From contig NZ_VFMM01000002.1 in assembly GCF_006715085.1 (NCBI RefSeq), forward strand, positions 372,001 to 436,000: DNA of 64,000 nt, written 5' to 3'. This document shows, in pieces, positions 14,626 to 22,954 of this stretch. The notes beneath the pieces were generated by a model. The model did no database searches and had not been told where the DNA came from. It was given only the letters and a program-made list of their open reading frames with translations. The stretch is from Kribbella jejuensis. GTDB taxonomy: Bacteria > Actinomycetota > Actinomycetes > Propionibacteriales > Kribbellaceae. The number at the start of each line of letters is the position of its first letter. Position 1 is the stretch's first letter. A program made the translations under genes and the position numbers.

Positions 14626-17388
14626 TTGACAGACGACGAGCTGGTCGGGCGAACGGGGCTGGTCGAGCGGGCGACAAAGCAGCTCGAGACCAGCGGCAGC
14701 GTGCTGCTCTACGGTCCGACCGGTATCGGGAAGTCTGCGCTCGCCCGCGCCCTGGTCGCCGACCGGTGCCGGAAAGGCTGCCGGATCCTCAGCGCCGCGC
14801 CGTCCAACTCCGAGGCCGGCCTGCCGTACGTCACGCTCCTCGACCTGCTCTCCAGCCAGCTCGAGTTCGCCTGGCAGGTGCTGCCCGACCACCTCCGCCA
14901 GCCGCTCGAGGTGGCGCTGCTGAAGGCCAGCGCGCCGGACACGGTCCGTGACGAGCTCGCCGTACGGCTCGCTGTCCTGCACGTCCTCCGCCGCCTCGCC
15001 ACCACCGGGCCGGTGCTGATCGTGGTCGACGACATCCAGTGGGTCGACCCGTCCAGCCTCGAAGTGCTCACGTTCTGTGCTCGTCGCTTGTCCGACGGCG
15101 TGCACCTGCTGGCCACCGAGCAGGTCGCCGACGGCGACCTGCCGATGATGGCCGACGCCTGCCCCGAGCCGGTCCTGCAGCTCGAAGTGCCGCCGCTGAC
15201 CGAGCCCGACGTCCTCGGCCTGCTCCGCCAGCGGCTGTCCAGCCCCCTTCCGGTCCGTACGGCGCGACGCATCTTCGCCGCCAGCGCCGGCAACCCGTTC
15301 ATGGCCCTCGAGCTCGGCCGGGCCGTACTGCGGCATCCGAAGAGCGTCTCGCCCAACGACCCGCTGCCGGTTTCCAGTCGCCTGAAGACCCTGCTCGGTG
15401 AGCGTCTCGCCGACACCTCCGCCACGACGCACGAGCTGCTCCTGCACGCCGCCTCGTCGCCGCGCCCGACCACGACCCAGCTGGCCCGGTCGCTGGATCG
15501 CCCGATCGACGCCGACCTGGCCGAGGCGGAGGAGCTCGGCCTGATCGACATCTCGGCCGAGCGGCTCCGCTTCACCCACCCGCTGCTGCGCGAATTCGTG
15601 TACGCCGAGGCGACGTCAGCGGACCGCCGGCGCGCGCACGCGAAGCTCGCGGCGGTCGTCGACGAGCCGGTCGAGAACGCGACCCATCGCGCACTGGCCA
15701 CCCAGGCGGCCGACGTACAACTGGCGGCCGCGATCGAGGAGGCCGCCGCCGTGGCCGCCGGTCGTGGGGCGCCGGGTGCCGCCGCGACGCTGTGGCGATT
15801 GAGTGCCGAGCGGACTCCGGTGACGGAGGCCGACGAGCGGGCGCGCCGCCTGACCCGGGCCGCCGACGAGGCGGCCGCGGCCGGTCACGTGGCCGAGTCG
15901 GCCGACATGGCACAGCTCGCCGCGCAGGTCGCCACCAAACCGGAGACGAGGGTTCCCGCGTTGTTGCTGTGCGCCGACGCCGTCTGGCCGGAGCGCGACC
16001 GCCGCGTGGAGCTGCTGACCGAGGCGTTCGAGGCGGCCGCCGGCGACAAGGCGCTCGAGGCGCGGGTCCGGATCGAGCTCAGCAACAGCCACTACTTCGA
16101 CCGCAATCTCGACGGCGCGCGCGAGGAGGCCCGGATCGCCGAGCAGCTCGCCCGCGAGGTCGGCGACACCGAGGCGCTGGTCGACGCTCTGAGCGCGGCC
16201 AGTTCGGTGCTGATCTCGCGGGACGCCGGCGAATCCGCGGACGCCGTGCTGCAGCAGGCGGCCGAGCTGGCGAAGGGCCTGCCGCTCACCCGGACCGCGG
16301 TGAACGCGCGCCAGATGGCCGCGATGCAGGAGCTGTTCCGCGGCCGGACCGCCGAGGCGATCACCGCGATCAATGCGCTGGCCGACGAGGTCCGCGAGCA
16401 CGGCGCGATGCGCTGGCTGGCATCCGTACTGATCTCCGCGACCGCGATTCACGAGCGCAGCGGCCGCGGTGCCGAGGCGCTGGCCGCCGGGCACGAGTGC
16501 TACCAGCTGATGCAGGACATCGGCGACGAGTCCGAGGTCGGGCTGGTGGTCGCGAGCCGGGCGGAGTGGGTCGGCGGGTCGGCAGCGATGGCGCGGCAGT
16601 TCGCGGAGGCCGCGCTGGAAGGCGTCCGCCTGGTCGGGAACGACGAGTGGACCGGTCCGGCGCTGGCCGCGATCGGGATGATCGGCGTACTGACCGGCGA
16701 CCCGCAGCGGGCGGTCGAGGCGTTCGACGCGATTGCGGAGTCCGGCGAGGCGGCGATGCCGTTCGACCCGGCGGTGATCCCGTGGCACGCGGACTACGCG
16801 GAGGCCCTGGTCGCGGCCGGCCGGCTGGACGACGCGGCCGCGCTGATCGCCGAGATCCGGGCCCGGGCCGAGAGCCTGGACCGCGTGGTAGTGAAGCTCG
16901 GCCTGGACCGCGCCGAGGCGCTGCTGATCGCCAAGCAGGGCGACCCGGCCGCGGCGCTGGAGCTGCTGGAGAAGTCGCTCGGTACGGCGGGGGACCGGGT
17001 CTACCCGCTCGACCTGGCCCGCGGTGAGCTGACTCGGGGCCGGATCGCCCGCCAGGCCCGGCGCCGGTCGGTCGCGCGGACCGCGTTCCTGGACGCGATC
17101 GAGCAGTTCGAGTCGTACGGCGCACCCGCCTGGCGCGAGGTCGCGGAGACCGAGCTGGCGCGGCTCGACGTACCGAGCCGGAGCCGGCAGCCGTCGGAGC
17201 TGACCGACAACGAGCAGCAGATCGTCTCGATGGTCCGCGACGGCTCCACGAACCGCGAGATCGCCGCCGCGCTGTACCTGTCGGTGAAGGCGGTCGAGTC
17301 CCAGCTGACCCGCCTGTACCGGCGCTTCGGCGTCGCGAACCGGACCCAGCTGCTCAGGATGGTCGAGCGACCCGGTAACAATGGCTGA
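14626..17388 (+). CDS. Large ATP-binding LuxR-family (LAL) regulator
   Basis: 920 residues. N-terminal AAA/STAND ATPase with Walker A GPTGIGKS (30-37) and Walker B-like VLIVVDDIQWVD (near 130-141), a long alanine-rich helical middle like TPR repeats, and a C-terminal LuxR helix-turn-helix (SELTDNEQQIVSMV, STNREIAAALYLSVKAVE). LAL proteins of the MalT type switch on target genes after binding ATP and an inducer. TTG 14626 is supported by GAGGAG 5 nt upstream. Targets are unknown; the immediate downstream gene is a small membrane protein. Confidence 0.92.
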   Translation: MTDDELVGRTGLVERATKQLETSGSVLLYGPTGIGKSALARALVADRCRKGCRILSAAPSNSEAGLPYVTLLDLLSSQLEFAWQVLPDHLRQPLEVALLKASAPDTVRDELAVRLAVLHVLRRLATTGPVLIVVDDIQWVDPSSLEVLTFCARRLSDGVHLLATEQVADGDLPMMADACPEPVLQLEVPPLTEPDVLGLLRQRLSSPLPVRTARRIFAASAGNPFMALELGRAVLRHPKSVSPNDPLPVSSRLKTLLGERLADTSATTHELLLHAASSPRPTTTQLARSLDRPIDADLAEAEELGLIDISAERLRFTHPLLREFVYAEATSADRRRAHAKLAAVVDEPVENATHRALATQAADVQLAAAIEEAAAVAAGRGAPGAAATLWRLSAERTPVTEADERARRLTRAADEAAAAGHVAESADMAQLAAQVATKPETRVPALLLCADAVWPERDRRVELLTEAFEAAAGDKALEARVRIELSNSHYFDRNLDGAREEARIAEQLAREVGDTEALVDALSAASSVLISRDAGESADAVLQQAAELAKGLPLTRTAVNARQMAAMQELFRGRTAEAITAINALADEVREHGAMRWLASVLISATAIHERSGRGAEALAAGHECYQLMQDIGDESEVGLVVASRAEWVGGSAAMARQFAEAALEGVRLVGNDEWTGPALAAIGMIGVLTGDPQRAVEAFDAIAESGEAAMPFDPAVIPWHADYAEALVAAGRLDDAAALIAEIRARAESLDRVVVKLGLDRAEALLIAKQGDPAAALELLEKSLGTAGDRVYPLDLARGELTRGRIARQARRRSVARTAFLDAIEQFESYGAPAWREVAETELARLDVPSRSRQPSELTDNEQQIVSMVRDGSTNREIAAALYLSVKAVESQLTRLYRRFGVANRTQLLRMVERPGNNG

Positions 17389-17634
17389 GTGAAACTGGAA
17401 CGCAAACACGCTCTCGTCCTGCTCGCCATTGCTGCCTGGAACGTCGTCACGTACGCCCGGTTCATCAAGGCGCTCGCCGACACCGAAGGGCGCCCGACCG
17501 GGTACTACGTGGCGCACACGATCCTGATCATCGTGAACTTCCTGATCGCGGCGCTGCTCGGCACCTGGGGCGTGCGCGCGTACAAGGCGGCTAAGGCCTC
17601 GCAGGCCGGGGCGCCACAAAACTCTTCGGTGTGA
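17389..17634 (+). CDS. SCO4848-like small membrane protein
   Basis: 81 residues, two membrane segments (HALVLLAIAAWNVVTYARF and ILIIVNFLIAALLGTWGV) with a short basic tail. It resembles the SCO4848 family of actinobacteria, which has no known function. GTG 17389 follows the LAL stop with no gap; TAACAA 7 nt upstream may be a private -10. The last 44 bp overlap the convergent AraC gene. Confidence 0.75.
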   Translation: MKLERKHALVLLAIAAWNVVTYARFIKALADTEGRPTGYYVAHTILIIVNFLIAALLGTWGVRAYKAAKASQAGAPQNSSV

Positions 17635-18397
17635 CGCCGAGCACCTTCTTGAAGTGCCGGTTGAGGTGCGACTGGTCGTAGAACCCGGCCAGCGTCGCCA
17701 CCTCGGCCGCCGGCCGCCCGTCGAGCAGGTACCGGCGCGCGAGGTCGACCCGCCGCCCGGTCAGATACCGGTGCGGCGGCATCCCGAACTCCCGGCTGAA
17801 CGCCCGGACCAGATGCACCGGATGCGCATGCACGATGCGTGCCGCCTCCTCGAGGCTGATCCCGTCGGCGACACGAGCATCCAGCAACTCCCGCAACTGC
17901 CCCGCTACCCCCGCATCCCGCCGCTGTACCGCCGCTGTCACCTCTCGGGTGAGGTGCTGCTGGAGCCTCTCCTCGATGAACAGCAGACGGCTCTGGGCTT
18001 CCAGGTCTTCGCGGCCGTCCCGGAGCACCCGATGCAACTGGTGGATCCGATGGCGTAGCAGCGGGTCGACGTACTCGGGCTGATCGACCGCGGCCCCGAT
18101 GAGCTGTACTCCGAGTCGATCGGGCTCCAGGTACAACACCCGCTTACGAAAACCCCCAGGGAGCACGGACCGCCCGTCGTGCGGCACATGCGGCGGCAAC
18201 AACGAGACTTGCGCCTGCGCCAACCCGTGCTCGTGCCGATCCAGGTCGTACCGAACCGCACCCTCGTCCACGATCAGCACGGTCCACGCGTCGTGCGTGT
18301 GACTCGGGTACGCATGCGTCGGAAAATGCGCATGCAACACCTCGACGACCCCAGGCACCCCAGGCCGCCACGCCCGCACCTCGGCGCCACCGCTCAT
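17591..18397 (-). CDS. AraC-family transcriptional regulator
   Basis: 268 residues. N-terminal cupin-like sensor domain (HAHFPTHAYPSHTHDAWTV) and C-terminal double helix-turn-helix with ISLEEAARIVHAHPVHLVRAF and LAGFYDQSHLNRHFKKVLG, the standard AraC signature. It is divergent from the DppA-type gene with only 23 bp between the start codons. On its own strand TATGTT lies 6 nt before the ATG, so the transcript is probably leaderless. Regulation of the neighbouring peptidase is likely but not shown. Confidence 0.9.
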   Translation of the reverse strand: MSGGAEVRAWRPGVPGVVEVLHAHFPTHAYPSHTHDAWTVLIVDEGAVRYDLDRHEHGLAQAQVSLLPPHVPHDGRSVLPGGFRKRVLYLEPDRLGVQLIGAAVDQPEYVDPLLRHRIHQLHRVLRDGREDLEAQSRLLFIEERLQQHLTREVTAAVQRRDAGVAGQLRELLDARVADGISLEEAARIVHAHPVHLVRAFSREFGMPPHRYLTGRRVDLARRYLLDGRPAAEVATLAGFYDQSHLNRHFKKVLGVTPKSFVAPRPARP

Positions 18398-18420
18398 GGT
18401 TAGAACATACGCTCTGGGGT

Positions 18421-19248
18421 GTGAAGGTCTACGTGAGTGCGGACATGGAAGGCGTCACCGGGGTCGTCGACGCGGAGGACGTACAGCCGCCGGGACGGGA
18501 CTACGAGCGCGCCCGGGTGCTGATGACCGAGGACGTGAACGCCGCCGTCCGCGGTGCGTACGCCGCCGGCGCCACCGACGTACTGGTGAACGACGCGCAC
18601 GGCCCGATGCGCAACCTGCTGCCCGACCTCCTCGACCCGCGCGCCCGCCTCATCAAGGGCCGCCCGAAACCGATGGGCATGATCGAGGGCCTGACCCCGG
18701 AGTACGACGCCGCGCTCTGCATCGGCTATCACGCCCGCGCCGGCATCCTCGGCGTACTGAGCCACAGCTTCATGGGCCACGAGATCGAGGACATCTGGCT
18801 GGACGACCAACTCACCGGCGAAATCGGCCTCTTCCACGCCACCGCCGCCGCGTACGGCGTACCCCTGGCCCTCCTCACCGGCGACGACACCGCCTGCAAC
18901 GAACTGAAAGCCTGGGACCCCACCGTCGCCACCGTCCCCGTCAAGTTCGCCAAGGACCGCTTCGCCGCCGAACTGGTCCCGGTCGCCGAAGCCCGCGAGT
19001 CGATCGAAACGACCACCACTGCCGCCCTCAGCCGCCTCCTCACGCCCGAGCGCCGTTCCGGACCCCGCACGTTGGCCGTCCGCTGGCAGTCCGCCTCGGT
19101 CGCCTCCCACCTGACCGCCATCCCCGGCGTGACCCGCCGAGACGACCGCACCGTGACTGTCGAAGCCGACATGCTCCACCTCTACCGCCTCTTCAACCTC
19201 TTCCTCCGCGTCTGCACAGCCGTCACCTCGAACCCGCCGTACTGCTGA
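18421..19248 (+). CDS. M55-family D-aminopeptidase (DppA-like)
   Basis: 275 residues, the usual length for DppA, a zinc D-aminopeptidase that self-assembles into a decamer. The N-terminal KVYVSADMEGVTGVV contains the Asp and Glu that bind zinc, and VNDAHGPMRNLLPD, CIGYHARAG and SHSFMGHEIEDIWL follow in the family order. Role: hydrolysis of D-amino acid peptides, perhaps from cell-wall turnover. The GTG start lies 23 bp from the divergent AraC start. Confidence 0.92.
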   Translation: MKVYVSADMEGVTGVVDAEDVQPPGRDYERARVLMTEDVNAAVRGAYAAGATDVLVNDAHGPMRNLLPDLLDPRARLIKGRPKPMGMIEGLTPEYDAALCIGYHARAGILGVLSHSFMGHEIEDIWLDDQLTGEIGLFHATAAAYGVPLALLTGDDTACNELKAWDPTVATVPVKFAKDRFAAELVPVAEARESIETTTTAALSRLLTPERRSGPRTLAVRWQSASVASHLTAIPGVTRRDDRTVTVEADMLHLYRLFNLFLRVCTAVTSNPPYC

Positions 19249-19277
19249 ATGGGTTGGAGATCGGGGACTTAGACGGG

Positions 19278-19283
19278 CAGGAT
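19278..19283 (+). promoter_or_regulatory. -10-like box of the DUF488 gene
   Basis: CAGGAT with 7 nt to GTG 19291 and no SD. Same leaderless layout as trpS. Confidence 0.35.
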
Positions 19284-19290
19284 CTGAACC

Positions 19291-19731
19291 GTGGGTCGGT
19301 CGGAAATCCTGTCTATCGGTTATGAGGGGCGCAGCCAGCAGGATCTGCTGGCTACTTTGACAAGCCATGGTGTCACCGTGGTTGTCGATGTTCGGCTCAA
19401 CCCGATCAGCCGCAAGCCGGGTCTGAGCAAGACTCGTCTCGCCGAGGCGTTGGCGGCGGCCGGCATCGAGTACCGGCATCTGAAAGCGCTCGGGAATCCG
19501 CGGACGAACCGCAGCCCGTTCCACGAGGGCAGGATCGCCGAGGGCTGCGACGAGTTCCGAAAGTTGCTCGCCGCGCCGGAGGCGGAGTCCGCGCTCCAGC
19601 AGATCGTCAACGCGAGCCGGCACACCAAGCTCGCCGTGCTGTGCTTCGAGAAGAGCCACGACCACTGCCATCGGCAAATAGTCGTTGACGAGGTCGACAG
19701 TCGAGAATCGCGCGACATCACCTACGTCTAG
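19291..19731 (+). CDS. DUF488-domain protein
   Basis: 146 residues. The family opens with LSIGYEGRS and VVDVRLNPISRKPGLSK and ends with a conserved Cys/His patch, here CFEKSHDHCHRQIV, which may bind metal. DUF488 proteins are small cytoplasmic proteins of unknown function, sometimes linked to DNA repair. GTG start with a -10-like hexamer 7 nt upstream. It is downstream of and co-directional with the DppA-type gene but separated by 42 bp. Confidence 0.9.
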   Translation: MGRSEILSIGYEGRSQQDLLATLTSHGVTVVVDVRLNPISRKPGLSKTRLAEALAAAGIEYRHLKALGNPRTNRSPFHEGRIAEGCDEFRKLLAAPEAESALQQIVNASRHTKLAVLCFEKSHDHCHRQIVVDEVDSRESRDITYV

Positions 19732-19789
19732 AACGGGCTGTTAAGAACGTACAAGACCGTCGTCGCTCGGGACCGGCAGGCTTCTGGTT

Positions 19790-20203
19790 GTGGAAAAGTT
19801 TGATACGAAGATTGCTGTGTTGTTGCGGGATGATCTGGCTGTTTGGCAGCGGTTGAATGTGGCGGCGTTTCTGGTGAGTGGGATTGCCGGTACGCATGCC
19901 GAGGTGGTCGGTGAGCCGTACGAGGATGCGGACGGCGTGCGGTACTTGCCGATGTTCCGGCAGCCGGTGATGGTGTTCGAGGGGGCCAAGGAGTTCATGG
20001 TCACCGCGCACCGGCGGGCGTTGGACCGGGGGATCGAGCACTCGGTGTTCACCCAGGACTTGTTTGCTACCGGCAACGACCACGACAACCGCGCGGCGGT
20101 GAAGGCGGTCCCGACCGCCGACCTCGACCTGGTCGGAATCGCTTTCTACGGCCCGAAGAACGCCGTCGACAAAACCCTCAAAGGCGCCACCAAGCACCAC
20201 TGA
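19790..20203 (+). CDS. DUF2000-family protein
   Basis: 137 residues, matching the DUF2000 family (peptidyl-tRNA-hydrolase-like fold) in length and in the segments KIAVLLRDDLAVWQRLNVAAFLVSG, FRQPVMVFEG and DLDLVGIAFYGPKNAVDK. The function is not known. GTG start at 19790 without a clear SD. It borders a decayed region, and the base composition of its first half is a little lower in GC than most neighbours. Confidence 0.82.
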   Translation: MEKFDTKIAVLLRDDLAVWQRLNVAAFLVSGIAGTHAEVVGEPYEDADGVRYLPMFRQPVMVFEGAKEFMVTAHRRALDRGIEHSVFTQDLFATGNDHDNRAAVKAVPTADLDLVGIAFYGPKNAVDKTLKGATKHH

Positions 20204-20214
20204 GCAGATACCGC

Positions 20215-20703
20215 TCGGCTGCGGATGGCCGGAGTCGGTCGGCTCACGGTCAGCCGGACGATCCTGCGATTCGGCCTCGACGGCCGTGTCACACGCTCGC
20301 GGTAGATCACCCGCGTCGAGGTACGAGGTCGCGAGGGAGATCCTGCAGAAAGCGCGGCTTCGTGGATGCAGCTCCGATGACCCGCCGAGAGCAAGCTTCG
20401 CGTGCCGCTCGGTATCTTTCGGCACTCGGAGAGCAATGAAGCAGTGAGCGAGTTCGTCTTGGAGTTCTGCCTCATCGAAGTACTCGATCCACGCCGGCTC
20501 GTCACCGTCCGAGCTTTCGCGAAGTCCGTCTCCGCTTGCTTGATCATCCGCAGACAAGCGCGTTTGTCACCAATACTTGCCAGGCCTCGGGCTTCCATAG
20601 CCGCGTACATCGCTCGGATCCGGGGCGTGGCTTGGCCGCCTGCTCCGAGCGCGGCAGCCCTCGCCAAGTCCACAGCCTCTTGGTGCTCGCCGAGGTAGAA
20701 AGC
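20215..20703 (-). pseudogene. Remnant of an XRE/TPR transcriptional regulator (C-terminal part)
   Basis: Reading from 20703 leftward, one frame gives STAFYLGEHQEAVDLARAA and then RIRAMYAAMEARGLASIGD, typical of the helical-repeat tail of actinobacterial XRE regulators. Near 20510-20520 the similarity moves to another frame (PAWIEYFDEAELQDELAHCF, then LATSYLDAGDLPRACDTAVE), so there is a frameshift. The N-terminal helix-turn-helix is absent: at about 20700 the sequence changes abruptly into a plus-strand methyltransferase remnant. The gene is truncated and frameshifted and cannot make a working protein. Confidence 0.7.
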
Positions 20704-20858
20704 TGTGGAACGACATCGAGGCGACCCACCGCTTCTGGATCCGAGCGGGTCGACCCGCCAGGGAGCGCTACCAACTGAAGCTCACCCGGTCACATCAGTA
20801 CGTCGTACTCGACGAGTCCTCGACGCCGATCCACGACTTGCTCGTGCCAAGCCACTGA
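20703..20858 (+). pseudogene. C-terminal remnant of a SAM methyltransferase (PCMT/FxlM-like)
   Basis: An open frame without a start reads LWNDIEATHRFWIRAGRP then RYQLKLTRSHQYVVLD and stops at 20856-20858. This resembles the last 50 residues of actinobacterial protein-isoaspartate-type methyltransferases, including those of FxLD lanthipeptide clusters (LWDEIEAA..WW..AGRP pattern, from memory). Nothing of the catalytic domain remains. It abuts the XRE remnant head to head. Confidence 0.5.
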
Positions 20859-21006
20859 TTCACCAACGACTGACTTAGCGGCTATTCAGAAGTCACCAGG
20901 CAAACCCCCGCCTACCCGATAAAGCCAGCAACCACTCTAATCTCTCTTTTTTCTTTATCTTCTGTTCTTCCGTTGTCTACCTCGCCTGCCTCGCGTCCCA
21001 TTTGAA
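20859..21006. other. Gene-free, pyrimidine-rich spacer
   Basis: No gene. From about 20941 to 20981 the plus strand has only 5 purines in 41 bases, with T6 and T3 runs, in sharp contrast to the surrounding high-GC DNA. No hairpin precedes the T-run, so it is not a standard terminator. It lies just past the stop of the Asp-box protein gene. Confidence 0.5.
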
Positions 21007-22173
21007 CTAACGGGGCGCGAACTTCGACCAGGTGTTGCCGCCGTCGGTGCTCAGGACGACCTCTGTCGTGCGGCGGCGCGGCACCTCGAAGCCGTACATC
21101 AGCTTCTCGTCACCCTCGAGGTCGGCGAGGTCGCCCGGATTGGCGTCGAGGAGCTTCGCGGACCCGTCCTGGATCCGGTACAGCCGCGGCCGGGCGCCGA
21201 CGGCACCGCCGAGCATCAGCGCCGTACCGTCGTCGAGCGCCAGCGGTGGCACGTCCAGGCTCGGCGGCGGGTTCTGTACGGTCTTCCAGTTGGCGCCGCG
21301 GTCGGTGGAGATCTCCATCTTCGCCACGGCCTGCCCGGTGGCGGTGACGGCGACCTGCGTGGTCAGCAGCGTCTTGCCATCGGGGCTGACGGCGAGCCGG
21401 CCGAGCTGGTTGTGGGTGTCGAGCGAGCGCGAGCCCCAGGTCTGCCCGCCGTCGTCGGTCCAGACGATGTCTGTGCGCCCGATACCGGTCAGCATCCAGC
21501 ACCGCCCGGTCCCGTCACACACCGGCGACCGAGTACCGCGGCCCTCGAGCATCCGGACCGTCGAGTCCTCCGGGTCCACCACGACGATCCGGCCCGGCAC
21601 GATCTGGTCGCTGAGCACCTCGTTCTTGCCGAACGTCGTGGTCGGCAGCCGGTACCGGAGCTTGGTCAGCAGCGGTCCGTCGTACGTCAGCCGGTACATC
21701 ATCGTCGCGCCGCCCTCGAGCGTGCCCTCCGGCGGCGGCGCGATCGCGATCGCCTCGGTACCGGACCGCAGCGTCACGTACGGCACCGGCCACTCCGGCG
21801 CGGTCGCGCGCGAGCCGTCCCGGTCGACCACCGCGGCGTACTTGCAGGTCGGGCCGCTGGTGCAGTCCGACCAGCCGGCCGCCCAGCGGTTCCGGGTGAC
21901 CATCGTGATCGACAGCACCTGGGCGCGCTTCGAGGTCACCACGGTGGTGCCGGGTGCGCCGACAGCGGCCGGTTCGACCACGATCGGCTTGTCCGCGACC
22001 GGTCCCGGCGCGGACAGGTGGAGTACGGCGAGCACGATCGACGTCAGCGCCGCTAGTACGCCGACGACCAGCACCGGCGGCATGCTCCGGGGGAGCCCGC
22101 AGCGCTCCAGCAGCTCCACCAGGCGACGGTAGAAGCGGTCGGAGAATTCGCGCAGGCGTGGCTCCACTGTCAC
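21007..22173 (-). CDS. Membrane-anchored Asp-box (BNR) beta-propeller protein
   Basis: 388 residues. A short cytoplasmic N-terminus, one membrane segment (PPVLVVGVLAALTSIVLAVLH, split around residues 32-53) and an extracellular domain with three Asp-box motifs S/T-x-D-x-G-x-x-W: WTDDGGQTWG, STDRGANWKT and STDGGNTWSK. Such motifs mark sialidase-like or sortilin-like propellers, but no catalytic residues of sialidases can be named here. It is 76 bp downstream of sdhB on the same strand. GTG start at 22173; GTG 22167 is an alternative. Function unknown. Confidence 0.75.
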   Translation of the reverse strand: MTVEPRLREFSDRFYRRLVELLERCGLPRSMPPVLVVGVLAALTSIVLAVLHLSAPGPVADKPIVVEPAAVGAPGTTVVTSKRAQVLSITMVTRNRWAAGWSDCTSGPTCKYAAVVDRDGSRATAPEWPVPYVTLRSGTEAIAIAPPPEGTLEGGATMMYRLTYDGPLLTKLRYRLPTTTFGKNEVLSDQIVPGRIVVVDPEDSTVRMLEGRGTRSPVCDGTGRCWMLTGIGRTDIVWTDDGGQTWGSRSLDTHNQLGRLAVSPDGKTLLTTQVAVTATGQAVAKMEISTDRGANWKTVQNPPPSLDVPPLALDDGTALMLGGAVGARPRLYRIQDGSAKLLDANPGDLADLEGDEKLMYGFEVPRRRTTEVVLSTDGGNTWSKFAPR

Positions 22174-22249
22174 CCCCCAAGGGCAGAGATCTCCCCCGCC
22201 AGGCAGGGTCAGGTCGGCGGCAGAATCTTACAGGGAGTCAGGAGCAGGC

Positions 22250-22954
22250 TTACACGCGGCGGAAAATGAGCGCTCGTTTGACTTCCTGGATCGCCTTGGT
22301 GACCTCGATGCCGCGCGGGCAGGCCTCGGTGCAGTTGAAGGTGGTCCGGCAGCGCCAGACACCTTCCTTGTCGTTCAGGATCTCCAGCCGCTGCTCGGTG
22401 CCCTCGTCCCGGCTGTCGAAGATGAACCGGTGCGCGCCGACGATCGCCTGCGGGCCGAAGTACTGCCCGTCGGACCAGAACACCGGGCAGGACGTCGTAC
22501 ACGCCGCGCACAGGATGCACTTGGTGGTGTCGTCGAAGCGGTCCCGGTCGGCCTGCGACTGGATCCGCTCCCGGGTCGGCTCGTGGCCGCTGGTGACCAG
22601 GAACGGCATCACCGAGCGGTACGCCTCGAAGAACGGGTCCATGTCGACGACCAGGTCCTTGAGCACCGCGAGCCCCTTGATCGGCTCGACGGTGATCTCC
22701 TTGTCCGGGTTCAGGTCCTTGATCAGCGTCTTGCAGGCCAGCCGGTTCCGGCCGTTGATCCGCATCGCGTCCGAACCGCAGACGCCGTGCGCGCAGGACC
22801 GCCGGAACGTCAGCGTACCGTCCTGCTCCCACTTGATCTTGTGCAGCGCGTCCAGCACCCGGTCGGTCGGCTGCAGCGTGACGGAGTACGTCTTCCACTC
22901 CGCCTCGGCTGTCACCTCGGGGTTGTACCGGAGGATCTTGACCTTCACGTCCAT
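22250..22954 (-). CDS. sdhB: Succinate dehydrogenase iron-sulfur subunit
   Basis: 234 residues. It passes electrons from SdhA flavin to the membrane quinone. The [2Fe-2S] ligands lie in RRSCAHGVCGSDAM with a further Cys in RNRLAC; the [4Fe-4S] and [3Fe-4S] ligands lie in CILCAACTTSCP and CRTTFNCTEACPRG. Start ATG 22954 shares one base with the sdhA stop (TGATG), so they are coupled. The gene is third to fourth in the order sdhC-sdhD-sdhA-sdhB. Confidence 0.97.
   Translation of the reverse strand: MDVKVKILRYNPEVTAEAEWKTYSVTLQPTDRVLDALHKIKWEQDGTLTFRRSCAHGVCGSDAMRINGRNRLACKTLIKDLNPDKEITVEPIKGLAVLKDLVVDMDPFFEAYRSVMPFLVTSGHEPTRERIQSQADRDRFDDTTKCILCAACTTSCPVFWSDGQYFGPQAIVGAHRFIFDSRDEGTEQRLEILNDKEGVWRCRTTFNCTEACPRGIEVTKAIQEVKRALIFRRV

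Noticed and set aside
20941..20990. The T-rich tract as a rho-independent terminator
   Set aside because: No hairpin precedes it on either strand.
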